A stretch of DNA of 64,000 nucleotides from Buttiauxella sp. A111 (GCF_014189855.1 NZ_BJFN01000001.1:124001-188000); one strand, 5' to 3'; counted from the first letter of the stretch, positions 7,221-16,053 are shown. Translations and numbers: made by a program. The notes: generated by a model from the letters alone, not told the origin.

Positions 7221-9482
7221 ATGAATTTAACTACCGGAAAGAAAGCCCTGGCTTTAGCAATCGCACTCCTGACCTCTTCAGGCGCCCTTGCCCACGGCGG
7301 CGAGGCACATATGGTGCCGATGGAAAAAACACTGACGGAGTTTGGTGCAGATATTCAGTGGGATGACTATGCACAGATGTTCACCATCGTTAAAGACGGC
7401 GCATTTGTGAAAGTTAAACCCAATGCCAAATCGGCGATGGTGAATGGCAAAACATTGCAGCTGCAAGTGCCGATTATCTTTAAAAATAAGAAAGCGTATA
7501 TTTCAGATACCTTTATTAACGAGGTCTTCCAGTCTGGTCTGGATCAAACTTTCGCCGTCGAGAAAAAACCACATCCGCTTAATTCATTGACCGCCGATGA
7601 AATATCAAAGGCGGTGTCGATTGTACAAGCAGCGCCTGAATTTAAAAGCGGGACCCGCTTTACCGAAATATCGCTGCACGAGCCGCCAAAAGATCAGGTC
7701 TGGCAGTTTGTCATGAGCGGCGCGGCGGTGACGGCTCCTCGTCAGGCGGATGTGATTATGCTCGACGGGATCCATATCGTTGAAGGTGTGGTGGATTTAG
7801 ACGCCGGGAAAGTCGTGTCGTGGACACCGATTGAAGGTGCGCACGGCATGGTTCTGATTGACGATTTCGTCAGCGTGCAGACTATTATCAACGGCAGTAA
7901 AGAGTACGCTGAAGCGCTGAAGAAACATGGCATCGACGACCCAACAAAAGTCATTACTACCCCGCTGACAGTCGGATTCTTTGATGGTAAAGATGGGCTG
8001 GAACAGAACCAGCGCCTGCTTAAAGTCGTGAGTTATCTGGATACGGGTGATGGCAACTACTGGGCGCATCCGATTGAAAACCTTGTCGCCGTGGTCGATC
8101 TTGAGCAGAAGAAAATCATCAAGATTGAAGAAGGCCAGGTGATCCCGGTTCCGATGAATCCGCGTCCGTTTGATGGCCGCGACCGCGCGGCGCCAACCAT
8201 TAAACCGCTAGAAATCATTGAACCTGAAGGCAAAAACTACACCATCACCGGCGATACCATTCACTGGCAAAACTGGGATTTCCACCTGCGTCTGAACTCG
8301 CGTGTTGGGCCGATTCTTTCGACCGTGACCTTCAACGACAACGGCAACAAACGTAAAGTGATGTACGAAGGGTCGCTGGGCGGCATGATCGTCCCTTACG
8401 GTGACCCTGACGTTGGCTGGTATTTCAAAGCGTATCTGGATGCGGGTGATTACGGCATGGGTACGCTGACATCCCCTATTGCACGTGGCAAAGATGCGCC
8501 AGGCAATGCGGTATTGCTGGATGAAACTATCGCTGATTACACCGGCAAACCGACCACTATCCCGCACGCCGTCGCAATTTTTGAACGCTACGCCGGGCCT
8601 GAATACAAACATCAGGAAATGGGCCAACCGAATATCAGTACCGAACGCCGCGAACTGGTCGTGCGTTGGATCAGTACCGTGGGCAACTACGATTACATCT
8701 TTGACTGGGTATTCCACCAGAACGGCACTATCGGCATTGATGCGGGCGCAACCGGTATTGAAGCGGTGAAAGGCGTGAAAGCCAAAACCATGCACGATGA
8801 AACCGCCAAAGACGATACTAAATACGGCACGCTTATCGACCACAATATCGTTGGCACCACACACCAACACATCTACAACTTCCGCCTGGATATGGATGTG
8901 GATGGTGAGAACAACAAACTGGTCGCACTCGACCCGGAAGTGAAACCGAACACCGCTGGCGGCCCGCGCACCAGTACCATGCAAATCAACCAGCATGACA
9001 TTACGACTGAGCAGGATGCCGCGCAGAAGTTTGACCCAGGCACGATTCGTTTACTGAGCAACACCAGTAAAGAGAACAAAATGGGCAACCCGGTTTCGTA
9101 CCAAATCATCCCGTATGCAGGCGGTACGCATCCGGTGGCAACTGGCGCGAAGTTCGCCCCAGACGAGTGGATTTATCACCGCCTGAGCTTTATGGATAAA
9201 CAGTTGTGGGTGACGCGATACAACCCTGATGAACGTTACCCGGAAGGCAAATACCCGAACCGTTCGGCACACGACACCGGGCTTGGTCTGTACAGCAAAG
9301 ATAATCAGTCACTGGATAACCAGGATGACGTGGTTTGGATGACCACCGGCACCACCCACGTTGCCCGCGCTGAAGAGTGGCCAATCATGCCAACGGAATG
9401 GGTCCACACGCTGCTGAAACCGTGGAACTTTTTTGATGAAACTCCCACGCTGAATCTGGCAGGGAAAAAAGAGCAGAAGTAA
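7221..9482 (+). CDS. tynA: TynA, periplasmic copper/topaquinone primary amine oxidase
   Basis: Oxidises phenethylamine, tyramine and related amines to aldehydes with release of ammonia and hydrogen peroxide in the periplasm, feeding phenylacetaldehyde toward the paa pathway. 753 aa with a signal peptide (GKKALALAIALLTSSGALA, cleavage near residue 25). The topaquinone precursor is Tyr490 in TVGNYDYIFDW; copper ligands include the two histidines of THQHIYNF. Small N-terminal copper-amine-oxidase D1 domains precede the catalytic beta-sandwich. Located 176 bp after paaZ in the same orientation, as in E. coli, but feaB and feaR, which follow tynA there, are not present here. Confidence 0.96.
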   Translation: MNLTTGKKALALAIALLTSSGALAHGGEAHMVPMEKTLTEFGADIQWDDYAQMFTIVKDGAFVKVKPNAKSAMVNGKTLQLQVPIIFKNKKAYISDTFINEVFQSGLDQTFAVEKKPHPLNSLTADEISKAVSIVQAAPEFKSGTRFTEISLHEPPKDQVWQFVMSGAAVTAPRQADVIMLDGIHIVEGVVDLDAGKVVSWTPIEGAHGMVLIDDFVSVQTIINGSKEYAEALKKHGIDDPTKVITTPLTVGFFDGKDGLEQNQRLLKVVSYLDTGDGNYWAHPIENLVAVVDLEQKKIIKIEEGQVIPVPMNPRPFDGRDRAAPTIKPLEIIEPEGKNYTITGDTIHWQNWDFHLRLNSRVGPILSTVTFNDNGNKRKVMYEGSLGGMIVPYGDPDVGWYFKAYLDAGDYGMGTLTSPIARGKDAPGNAVLLDETIADYTGKPTTIPHAVAIFERYAGPEYKHQEMGQPNISTERRELVVRWISTVGNYDYIFDWVFHQNGTIGIDAGATGIEAVKGVKAKTMHDETAKDDTKYGTLIDHNIVGTTHQHIYNFRLDMDVDGENNKLVALDPEVKPNTAGGPRTSTMQINQHDITTEQDAAQKFDPGTIRLLSNTSKENKMGNPVSYQIIPYAGGTHPVATGAKFAPDEWIYHRLSFMDKQLWVTRYNPDERYPEGKYPNRSAHDTGLGLYSKDNQSLDNQDDVVWMTTGTTHVARAEEWPIMPTEWVHTLLKPWNFFDETPTLNLAGKKEQK

Positions 9483-9502
9483 GGCGCTGTAGATGACCAG
9501 AG

Positions 9503-9534
9503 GGGGGATTAGCGCAAGCGACATCCCCCTTTTT
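9503..9534 (+). terminator. Rho-independent terminator of tynA
   Basis: GGGGGAT / ATCCCCC stem (9503-9509 with 9523-9529) followed by five T residues, 20 nt after the tynA stop codon. Confidence 0.8.
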
Positions 9535-9545
9535 CCCCTTAAGCT

Positions 9546-9875
9546 CTATAAATAGTGCACCGCAAGCCAAATAGTAGGCCCCTTCGCATCCGTCCACTCG
9601 ACACGGTGACGACTCTTCGCAGGAATATTGACGAAATCCCCTGGGTAAAGTATTCGCGTCTGCGCTTCTTGCTCAAAACGTAAACCAGCAGAACCTTGCA
9701 ACACAATGACCCACTCACACTCATCCTGACAGTACCAGGTGTCAGGGGGTGTGGATTGCCCGGTAGAAATGATTCTTTCAATTTTTATGTTGGGTGCGTT
9801 TAACAGCGCTTCAAATGTTTCCGCCTCCTGATGCGCTACCGCATCGGGAAAATGTGTAAACAAATTCTCAATCAT
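9546..9875 (-). CDS. Small cupin-domain protein
   Basis: Single-domain cupin of 109 aa; molecular function not recognised. The beta-barrel motifs are visible: WVIVLQGSAGLRFE with the preceding DECEW acidic residues (motif 1) and YPGDFVNIPAKSRHRVEW (motif 2, with the His of the metal site). The start is the ATG at 9873-9875 (MIENLFTHFP), with AGAGGG 7 nt upstream; an in-frame GTG 7 codons earlier lacks a ribosome site. Convergent with tynA, from which a terminator separates it, so it is a separate unit. Possibly a small-ligand or metal-binding protein; no more can be supported. Confidence 0.8.
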   Translation of the reverse strand: MIENLFTHFPDAVAHQEAETFEALLNAPNIKIERIISTGQSTPPDTWYCQDECEWVIVLQGSAGLRFEQEAQTRILYPGDFVNIPAKSRHRVEWTDAKGPTIWLAVHYL

Positions 9876-9996
9876 TTCGGCACCCTCTTTGAGCACATCA
9901 CTGCACTAAGCGTAGCGAAGATTCAGTCTTTCCCGGACAAACGCCAGGCACAATCCGCTCGTTTTCTTGTGGTGACTTTAGGCAATCGCCCGTAAT

Positions 9997-10037
9997 CGTA
10001 AAGAAACAATTACACCAGTTGTAACTCACATTTGACG
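9997..10037 (+). promoter_or_regulatory. Paired TyrR boxes and promoter of tyrP
   Basis: Strong-type box CGTAAA-N6-ATTACA at 9997-10014 and a weak-type box TGTAAC-N6-TTGACG at 10020-10037; both keep the invariant G-N14-C of TyrR boxes (consensus TGTAAA-N6-TTTACA). They are offset by 23 bp, and the weak box contains a possible -35 TTGACG (10032-10037) with TAACCT 17 bp downstream. Fits tyrosine repression/phenylalanine activation known for E. coli tyrP. Confidence 0.75.
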
Positions 10038-10105
10038 GACTCTCCGCAATCCCTTAACCTGCGCGGCACAATGTCGTTATAACAAGCGTAAATTCAGAGG
10101 GAAGC

Positions 10106-11317
10106 GTGAAGAATCGCACTCTTGGCAGTATCTTTATCGTCGCAGGAACCACAATTGGCGCAGGAATGCTGGCAATGCCGCTGGCGTCAGCAGGGGTTGG
10201 TTTTGGCGTAACCTTGCTTTTGTTGGTCGGCCTTTGGGGCCTCATGTGTTACACCGCACTGTTATTAGTGGAGGTTTATCAGCACGTTTCCGCCGATACC
10301 GGTCTTGGCACACTCGCCCGGCGTTATCTCGGTAAACCGGGGCAATGGCTCACCGGTTTTAGCATGTTATTCCTGATGTATGCGTTAACCGCAGCATATA
10401 TCAGCGGTGCGGGTGAGTTGTTGTCAGCAAGCCTCAGTCAATGGTTCTCAACGACGATTTCTGTCTCCACTGGGGTGTTACTGTTCACTGTTGTTGCCGG
10501 TGGGGTTGTTTGTATCGGCACACATATGGTGGATATGTTTAACCGCATATTATTCAGCGCCAAGATTGTTATGTTGGTGGTGATGCTGGCGTTGATGATG
10601 CCGCATATCCACCACACTAATCTGCTGACGTTGCCGCTGGAAAAAGGCCTCGCACTTTCTGCCATTCCGGTGATTTTCACCTCGTTTGGTTTCCATGGCA
10701 GCGTGCCAAGCATTGTCAGCTATCTTGACGGAAATCTGCGTAAGTTGCGTTGGGTGTTTATCATCGGCAGCGCAATCCCCTTAGTGGCTTATATTTTCTG
10801 GCAAGTCGCGACGTTGGGTGCGATTGACTCCGGCGTATTCAGTGGGCTGTTAGCCAATCATTCCGGGTTGAATGGTTTATTGCAGGCTGTTCGTGAAGTG
10901 GTGGCCTCACCGCATGTTGAGCTGGCAGTTCACTTATTTGCCGACCTGGCGCTGGCCACCTCATTCCTGGGAGTGTCGTTGGGGTTGTTTGATTACCTGA
11001 GCGATTTGTTCAACCGCAACCGTAAAGCGTCCGGGCGCATGCAAACAGGGCTGATGACCTTTGTACCACCGCTGGTCTTCGCCCTGTTCTATCCACAAGG
11101 TTTTGTGATGGCGCTGGGTTATGCAGGTGTTGCGCTGGCGATTTTAGCGCTGATCATCCCGTCGCTGTTGGTATGGAAAAGTCGCCAGACTCAAACAAAC
11201 GCGGTTTACCGTGTTGCCGGTGGCAAACCGCTGCTCATTTTAGTCTTTGCCTGCGGGGTTGCGGTCATAGTTATCCAGGCGTTGATTGCAACCGGCGCAT
11301 TGCCTGACGTGGGTTAA
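10106..11317 (+). CDS. tyrP: TyrP, tyrosine-specific proton symporter
   Basis: Inner-membrane aromatic amino acid permease (HAAAP family) importing tyrosine. 403 aa, about 11 transmembrane helices; the N-terminus [20 protein letters not shown] and the central [20 protein letters not shown] segment are family signatures and align with E. coli TyrP throughout. The start is GTG at 10106-10108, preceded by AGAGGGAAGC; no in-frame ATG fits the conserved MKNRTLGS start. Its own TyrR-box promoter is upstream. Distinguished from Mtr and TnaB by the overall TyrP-like sequence. Confidence 0.93.
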   Translation: MKNRTLGSIFIVAGTTIGAGMLAMPLASAGVGFGVTLLLLVGLWGLMCYTALLLVEVYQHVSADTGLGTLARRYLGKPGQWLTGFSMLFLMYALTAAYISGAGELLSASLSQWFSTTISVSTGVLLFTVVAGGVVCIGTHMVDMFNRILFSAKIVMLVVMLALMMPHIHHTNLLTLPLEKGLALSAIPVIFTSFGFHGSVPSIVSYLDGNLRKLRWVFIIGSAIPLVAYIFWQVATLGAIDSGVFSGLLANHSGLNGLLQAVREVVASPHVELAVHLFADLALATSFLGVSLGLFDYLSDLFNRNRKASGRMQTGLMTFVPPLVFALFYPQGFVMALGYAGVALAILALIIPSLLVWKSRQTQTNAVYRVAGGKPLLILVFACGVAVIVIQALIATGALPDVG

Positions 11318-11329
11318 TTCCCTAAGCGA

Positions 11330-12223
11330 TCACACCAGCCCGGTGTTCACCCGCTTGCCTATCTCTTTAAGCTGCGAGTATTTTTCCAGCAGAGATGGAC
11401 CGTCATCAAGGCTCATGGCAAACATCCACATGTAGGTCATGACCGAGTAAATATGCCCGGCGTTCCCGACGCCCTTCACGGTCATTAGCCAAATGGTCGT
11501 GGCGAACAGGAACGCTGCGGCAATACCAATCGACAGATAGCCATACGCTTCCCGGTCAGACAACCGAATACGCACCCGCGCCAAAAAGTTGTAGTGCTTG
11601 TTGAGCGTGTTTTCACTGGCTGTCCCTACGAAACCCACTTCCTTTTCTAGCCGGTCATTGAGCTTCTCGTACAGCATTTCGTTTTTACGCGTGTAACTCG
11701 GTAAAAAGAGTGAGAAGAAGATCAGCACTCCAAGGCACGCAACACCCGCCCAGAACTCAATAGTCAGTAGCATAATCACCGCACCGATGATGGAAGCCAG
11801 CGACGTAATCAACAAAGGCAGGTGTGTTTCAAAGAAATTCACAAATTCACGTGACAACGTCACGCGGGCTGCAATGGTAGAATGACTATGATCGTCTTTA
11901 CGCTGCGCCAGGATAACCGGCACCGCCAGACCTGCGTAGATTCTGGCAAAAGTGCGCGTATCCATGCTGCGGCGTGCAGCACCTATCGCCCACATAATAA
12001 AAACCACCAGCGCATACAGCAACGCATGCAGCGATTGCCCCTTGATGATTGCGTTGATGGCAAAGCCCGCCATTAAGGGATACAGCAAGTAAACGACATT
12101 CTCAGCGACCACCAGCATCAGCGTAATAATCAGCTTTTTACTGTGGAGTTTTGCGAGTTTTTTTATGGTGTTCAATGCACCGAGCGAGGGTTTAATCTGC
12201 GCGGTTTGATGACAAGTAGACAT
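11330..12223 (-). CDS. ABC transporter six-transmembrane domain protein lacking an ATPase domain
   Basis: 297 aa, consisting only of an exporter-type transmembrane domain (ABC_membrane_3-like): about six hydrophobic helices between residues ~30 and ~270 with long cytosolic loops (TRKNEMLYEKLNDRLEKEV). No Walker A, signature or Walker B motif is present in this gene or in its neighbours, so the protein is a solo membrane domain; whether it works with an unlinked ATPase or has another role is unknown. Divergent from the tetR-type gene at 12318, sharing a 94-bp control region with two operators. ATG at 12221-12223. Confidence 0.8.
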   Translation of the reverse strand: MSTCHQTAQIKPSLGALNTIKKLAKLHSKKLIITLMLVVAENVVYLLYPLMAGFAINAIIKGQSLHALLYALVVFIMWAIGAARRSMDTRTFARIYAGLAVPVILAQRKDDHSHSTIAARVTLSREFVNFFETHLPLLITSLASIIGAVIMLLTIEFWAGVACLGVLIFFSLFLPSYTRKNEMLYEKLNDRLEKEVGFVGTASENTLNKHYNFLARVRIRLSDREAYGYLSIGIAAAFLFATTIWLMTVKGVGNAGHIYSVMTYMWMFAMSLDDGPSLLEKYSQLKEIGKRVNTGLV

Positions 12224-12248
12224 GACTTTAACTTCTTAGATTGTTATC

Positions 12249-12266
12249 CTTGAGCGGTTGCTCAAG
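12249..12266. promoter_or_regulatory. TetR operator O1 (perfect inverted repeat)
   Basis: CTTGAGC-GGTT-GCTCAAG, a perfect 7-bp inverted repeat with a 4-bp spacer. It is the first of two near-identical palindromes between the divergent ABC-membrane and TetR genes; closer to the membrane gene start (12223). Confidence 0.75.
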
Positions 12267-12281
12267 AATGAAAAGATTCTA

Positions 12282-12299
12282 TTTGAGCACTTGCTCAAA
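12282..12299. promoter_or_regulatory. TetR operator O2 (perfect inverted repeat)
   Basis: TTTGAGC-ACTT-GCTCAAA, a perfect 7-bp inverted repeat sharing the TTGAGC-N4-GCTCAA core with O1. The two centres are 33 bp apart, about three helical turns, so two regulator dimers could bind on one face of the DNA. It lies 18 nt upstream of the regulator start. Confidence 0.75.
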
Positions 12300-12317
12300 G
12301 TCAACGAAGGTACTGTG

Positions 12318-12896
12318 ATGAAAGAAAAAGCATCTGTTCTAAAAGAGAATATTCTTGATGCGGCGATCGTATTGTTCACCGAAAAAGGGGTGGAAAAGGT
12401 CACCACGCGCGAGTTAACAGAAAGTGTCGGCATTGCCCGTAGCCATATTTATCACTACTTTCCCGACTGGCAGACACTGTGTATTGAGGCCTTTTCACGC
12501 TTTATGTATGCGGAACTGGAATCTTTTACGCAAAAGACCCGCACCGTAGCCCCAGAACGCGGGCTGAACATTTTCATCGATGATTATTTGCCTGACCGCG
12601 CAGACGCGGCGTGGGAGTTGTACGGTTCATTGTGGCGTCTTGCGGTACATAACACGGTGTATGCCGATTTTGCGCTGCGGCTTACGGAAAAATGGGACGC
12701 TTTGCTGGCGAGCATTATCGAGGCGGGTATTCAAAGCGGAGTGTTTCGCCAGACCGATGTCGGGCGCGTTACCCGTCAGCTAGGATCGTTGCTGAACGGG
12801 TATTCGGATCAACTGATTATCGACAGTGCGCCGCTCGCACGCGAACAGGCATTGGAAGATATTCATGGCTTTGTAAGCCTGGCGCTATTGGCTTAA
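12318..12896 (+). CDS. TetR/AcrR family transcriptional regulator
   Basis: 192-aa regulator. An N-terminal helix-turn-helix is visible in residues ~10-55: ILDAAIVLFTEKGVEKVTTR, ELTESVGIARSHIYHYFPDW, the typical TetR pattern ending in YxYF; the C-terminal ligand domain is unassigned. Start chosen at the ATG at 12318 with GAAGG 7 nt upstream; a longer frame from 12258 would run through the second operator and is rejected. Probably represses itself and the divergent ABC-membrane gene through the palindromes at 12249-12266 and 12282-12299. Ligand unknown. Confidence 0.88.
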   Translation: MKEKASVLKENILDAAIVLFTEKGVEKVTTRELTESVGIARSHIYHYFPDWQTLCIEAFSRFMYAELESFTQKTRTVAPERGLNIFIDDYLPDRADAAWELYGSLWRLAVHNTVYADFALRLTEKWDALLASIIEAGIQSGVFRQTDVGRVTRQLGSLLNGYSDQLIIDSAPLAREQALEDIHGFVSLALLA

Positions 12897-12907
12897 TCGG
12901 CAAAGTG

Positions 12908-13804
12908 CTACGGATAGGTAATCCCAGGCGGATTCACCTCAGACGTAGCCACTTCTTCGCCCTTTTCTCCCCAGCGATCCAGCACTTGTTGGTATTCACC
13001 GCGTTTCACCGTGCCATCCAGTGCAGCTTGCAGCGCGTATACCAACCCATTCCCTTTTTTGGTGGTAGTGGCAACATACGCCTTTTTCGGACCCAGCCCG
13101 ACAACCCGTGTGGTTCCGGTCAGTGCCGCTTTATAAGCTGCCACACTTTGCGGACCAAAAGTGGCATCCGCGCGACCCGCCTGAATATACAAATTGCCGG
13201 AAGCGTCATCCGTCAGATAAATCGGTTGTGCCTGTTTGCGCCCTTCGCGTTCATTAATTTCATTCCAACCCAACAGGATTTTTTCCTGATTGGTGCCAGA
13301 ACCTAAAATGATGCGTAAACCCGCAACGTCTGTTGGCCCGCTGATTTTCTGAATCGGACTGTCTGATTTTACCGAGAACGCCAGCGAATCGACGCGATAG
13401 GTCGCGAAATCGAATTTCGTTTTACGCTGCTCGGTTACCGCTATGTTCACCAGCGCCACATCGTAGCGCCCGGAAGTAATCCCAAGCGGCCAGTCTTCCC
13501 ATGCTGTCGGGACCAGTTTGAGTTTCAGCCCTAAACTATCGGCCAGCAGCCGCGCGATATCCGGATCGCTGCCGATCCTTGTGCGATTATCACTGGCCAG
13601 CATTGCCAGCGGCGGTGAGTTGAGCGCGGAAATCGCCACCGTTAGCGTACCCGGTTCAACAAACTGATAGCCCTGCGGAATTTTGCTGATAGCAATCGGG
13701 TCTTTAGCGGCATGAATCGGTTGTTCATTCGCCTTGAGATCAAGACTTCCTTGTGCGTAAAGCGTTGTGCTCATCATCAACAGCGCCAGTGGGACAAATT
13801 TCAT
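12908..13804 (-). CDS. Amino-acid ABC transporter substrate-binding protein (second of two in the operon)
   Basis: 298-aa periplasmic binding protein with a signal peptide (KFVPLALLMMSTTLYAQG). Family 3 solute-binding features: GSDPDIARLLADSLGLKLKL, WEDWPLGITSGRYDVALVNI and LRIILGSGTNQEKILLGW. It is clearly paralogous to the product at 16054-16989, so the importer has two binding proteins, as in the B. subtilis ytmJ/ytmK arrangement. Last gene of the eight-gene operon, 9 nt after the ATPase. Convergent with the TetR gene. Ligand probably an S-substituted cysteine or N-acetyl derivative (inference from context). Confidence 0.88.
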   Translation of the reverse strand: MKFVPLALLMMSTTLYAQGSLDLKANEQPIHAAKDPIAISKIPQGYQFVEPGTLTVAISALNSPPLAMLASDNRTRIGSDPDIARLLADSLGLKLKLVPTAWEDWPLGITSGRYDVALVNIAVTEQRKTKFDFATYRVDSLAFSVKSDSPIQKISGPTDVAGLRIILGSGTNQEKILLGWNEINEREGRKQAQPIYLTDDASGNLYIQAGRADATFGPQSVAAYKAALTGTTRVVGLGPKKAYVATTTKKGNGLVYALQAALDGTVKRGEYQQVLDRWGEKGEEVATSEVNPPGITYP

Positions 13805-13813
13805 GCCTGCTCC

Positions 13814-14608
13814 TTATAGAACCTTAGATAAAAACTGACGCGTTCGTGAGTGTTGCGGATGGTTAAGCACCTCGTCACTGCTACCTTGCTCCACAATTTT
13901 GCCGTCCACCATAAACACCACGTTATCCGCCACTTCCCGGGCAAAACCGATTTCATGCGTCACGACCACCAGCGTAGTACCTGAACGTGCCAGTTTTTTA
14001 ATCACATCGAGCACTTCCCCCACCAGCTCCGGGTCGAGTGCAGAAGTCGGCTCATCAAACAGCATCACGCGAGGACGCAGTGCCAGTGCACGAGCAATAG
14101 CAATACGCTGCTGTTGCCCGCCGGAAAGATGACGCGACCAGGCATCCGCTTTATTGCGTAACCCAACGACATCCAGCAACTCATAAGCCTGTTCAATCGC
14201 TTGCTTACGATTGAGCTGTTTATGGGCAATCGGTGCTTCAATCAGGTTTTCCAGTACCGTGAGATGCGGGAATAAATTGAAGTTCTGGAACACATAACCC
14301 ACGTTCACGCGCTGGCGCAGGATCTCCTTTTCTTTCAGTTCGTACAGCTTATCGCCCGCCTGACGATAGCCAATGTAATCGCCATCAATCTGAATAAAGC
14401 CTTCATCAACGCGCTCAAGGTGGTTAATGGCGCGCAGCAGCGTGGATTTACCCGAGCCAGACGGCCCCAGAATCACCGTCACGGAGCCGGGTTCCAGCTC
14501 CAGAGAAATGTTATCCAGTGCTTTATGGCGGCCAAAAAATTTACTGACGCCGGTAATCGAAATGTGGCCGGTTTGATTATGGCTTGTTTGGCTATGGAAG
14601 TGGGACAT
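13814..14608 (-). CDS. Amino-acid ABC transporter ATPase
   Basis: 264-aa polar amino-acid importer ATPase. Walker A GPSGSGKST, Q-loop YVFQNFNLFPHLTVLEN, signature LSGGQQQRIAIARAL, Walker B RVMLFDEPTSALD and the switch VVVTHEIGFA are all intact. The start is the ATG at 14606-14608 (MSHFHSQTS) with AGGAGG upstream; the open frame extends far into the permease gene but without support. Overlaps the permease gene by 17 nt, so translation is probably coupled. Confidence 0.93.
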   Translation of the reverse strand: MSHFHSQTSHNQTGHISITGVSKFFGRHKALDNISLELEPGSVTVILGPSGSGKSTLLRAINHLERVDEGFIQIDGDYIGYRQAGDKLYELKEKEILRQRVNVGYVFQNFNLFPHLTVLENLIEAPIAHKQLNRKQAIEQAYELLDVVGLRNKADAWSRHLSGGQQQRIAIARALALRPRVMLFDEPTSALDPELVGEVLDVIKKLARSGTTLVVVTHEIGFAREVADNVVFMVDGKIVEQGSSDEVLNHPQHSRTRQFLSKVL

Positions 14609-15530
14609 GAGCGGCCTCCTGAGTGTGCAGCACAGGCTGACGAGATGAGTGGCGAACTGGATTTTGCTGATTGATCGCCGAGCGGCGTTCACTGCGTGCC
14701 AGCCAACGTTCAACCAGATGCTGAATGAGGGACAACACGCTGGTGATAACCAGATACCACGCCGCACCGACCATCAGCAGTGGAATAACTTCCTGGGTGC
14801 GGTTGTAGATCATCTGAATGGTGTAGAACAGCTCCGGCATTGCCAGCACGTAAACCATCGCCGTGCCTTTCGCGAGACTGATAATCTCGTTGAAACCGGA
14901 CGGTAAAATAGTGCGTAGCGCCTGTGGCAAAATAATGCGCAGCGTGCGTCGCCATGCGGGTAATCCTAATGCCGCTGCCGCTTCATACTGGCCGTGATCG
15001 ACACCCAAAAAGCCGCCGCGAATAATCTCAGCGGTATAAGCGCTTTGCACAAGCGTCAGCCCCACCACAGCGGTAGAAAACTGCCCGAGCACGTTAATCG
15101 TCTGGTAACTTCCCCAGCTTATCTGAGTAAACGGGATACCAATTGAGAGCGTGTCGTAGAGATACGAGAAGTTATAGAGAATGATCAGCACCACGATCAG
15201 CGGCAGCGATCGAAACAGCCAGATATAACCCCACGCCAGGCTATTGAGCAGCCATGACGATGAAAGCCTGGCGAGCGCCAGCAAACCACCCAATATCACG
15301 CTGAGCACGGTGCCAATCAGCGTCAACAGTAAGGTTTGCGCCAGCCCCTCAAGGATGACTGGGTCGAAGAACCAGCGCGCAAACACGCTCCACTCCCAGC
15401 GTGGGTTAAACGCCACCGACTGAATAACAATCGCCAGCACAAACAGTGCGACAACCGCGCCCAGTGTTCGTAGCGGATAACGCGCCGGAACGACTTTAAT
15501 GGTTGATGGTGGGGTTGATAGTCTAGTCAT
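14592..15530 (-). CDS. Amino-acid ABC transporter permease
   Basis: 312-aa HisM/GlnP-family inner-membrane permease. Hydrophobic helices from ~25 to ~270; the conserved permease loop is visible as GQYEAAAALGLPAWRRTLRI followed by ILPQALRTILPSGFNEIISL (EAA motif), and the family start segment LEGLAQTLLLTLIGTVLSVI is present. Start placed at the ATG 15528-15530 (GAGG 8 nt upstream); another ATG two codons earlier touches the Shine-Dalgarno. Single permease gene, so it likely works as a homodimer with the ATPase at 13814-14608. Confidence 0.92.
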   Translation of the reverse strand: MTRLSTPPSTIKVVPARYPLRTLGAVVALFVLAIVIQSVAFNPRWEWSVFARWFFDPVILEGLAQTLLLTLIGTVLSVILGGLLALARLSSSWLLNSLAWGYIWLFRSLPLIVVLIILYNFSYLYDTLSIGIPFTQISWGSYQTINVLGQFSTAVVGLTLVQSAYTAEIIRGGFLGVDHGQYEAAAALGLPAWRRTLRIILPQALRTILPSGFNEIISLAKGTAMVYVLAMPELFYTIQMIYNRTQEVIPLLMVGAAWYLVITSVLSLIQHLVERWLARSERRSAINQQNPVRHSSRQPVLHTQEAAHVPLP

Positions 15531-15539
15531 GATCATTCC

Positions 15540-16043
15540 TCAGGCCGTTTTGCTCAGACGAGCCAGCGTTTTGGTAAAACGCAGGCGCCCGTCGAACGGT
15601 GCCACGCTGTACTCTTCGGGGTTGCGTTGAATATCGAACTGCGGTTGATAGCCGAGGCTCAGATAAAGCTTCACCGCTTCCGGCTGACGAAAACCGGTGG
15701 TCAGATAAACGTGGCTGTAACCGGCAATCTGCGCCCTGCTTTCCAGTTCACGCATCATGCGCTGCGCAATCCCTTGTTTGCGCAATGAGGAATGAGTCCA
15801 GATACGTTTGATTTCAGCGGTATGTTCATCGAATGGCTTATACGCACCGGTGGCAATAATCTCGCCATCTCGTTCCAGAACAATGAATAACCCTTGCGGT
15901 GCCAGATACCACTCGGTGAGTTCCACTTCGGCGTCACGGGAAAAATAGTCCCCATAACGCGCCTCATACTCGCCAAATAAACCGGTAATAATCGGCTGGA
16001 GCTCCGGTGCTTCCGGGGAAACATCACGAAATTGTTCGCGCAT
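15540..16043 (-). CDS. GNAT family N-acetyltransferase (YxeL/SnaA-like role predicted)
   Basis: 167-aa acetyl-CoA-dependent acetyltransferase. GNAT core visible: AEIKRIWTHSSLRKQGIAQR (acetyl-CoA loop R-K-Q-G-I-A) and HVYLTTGFRQPEAVKLYLSL followed by GYQP. Start ATG 16041-16043 (MREQFRDVSPE) with AAGGAG. Lying between a binding-protein gene and a permease gene in the operon, it is predicted to N-acetylate an S-substituted cysteine before monooxygenase attack, the role of SnaA/YxeL in B. subtilis. Substrate is inferred from context, not seen. Confidence 0.82.
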   Translation of the reverse strand: MREQFRDVSPEAPELQPIITGLFGEYEARYGDYFSRDAEVELTEWYLAPQGLFIVLERDGEIIATGAYKPFDEHTAEIKRIWTHSSLRKQGIAQRMMRELESRAQIAGYSHVYLTTGFRQPEAVKLYLSLGYQPQFDIQRNPEEYSVAPFDGRLRFTKTLARLSKTA

Positions 16044-16053
16044 AGACCGCTCC

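Noticed and set aside
8208-8996. 262-codon minus-strand open frame over tynA
   Set aside because: Antisense shadow of the amine oxidase coding sequence, which is fully supported by motifs on the plus strand.
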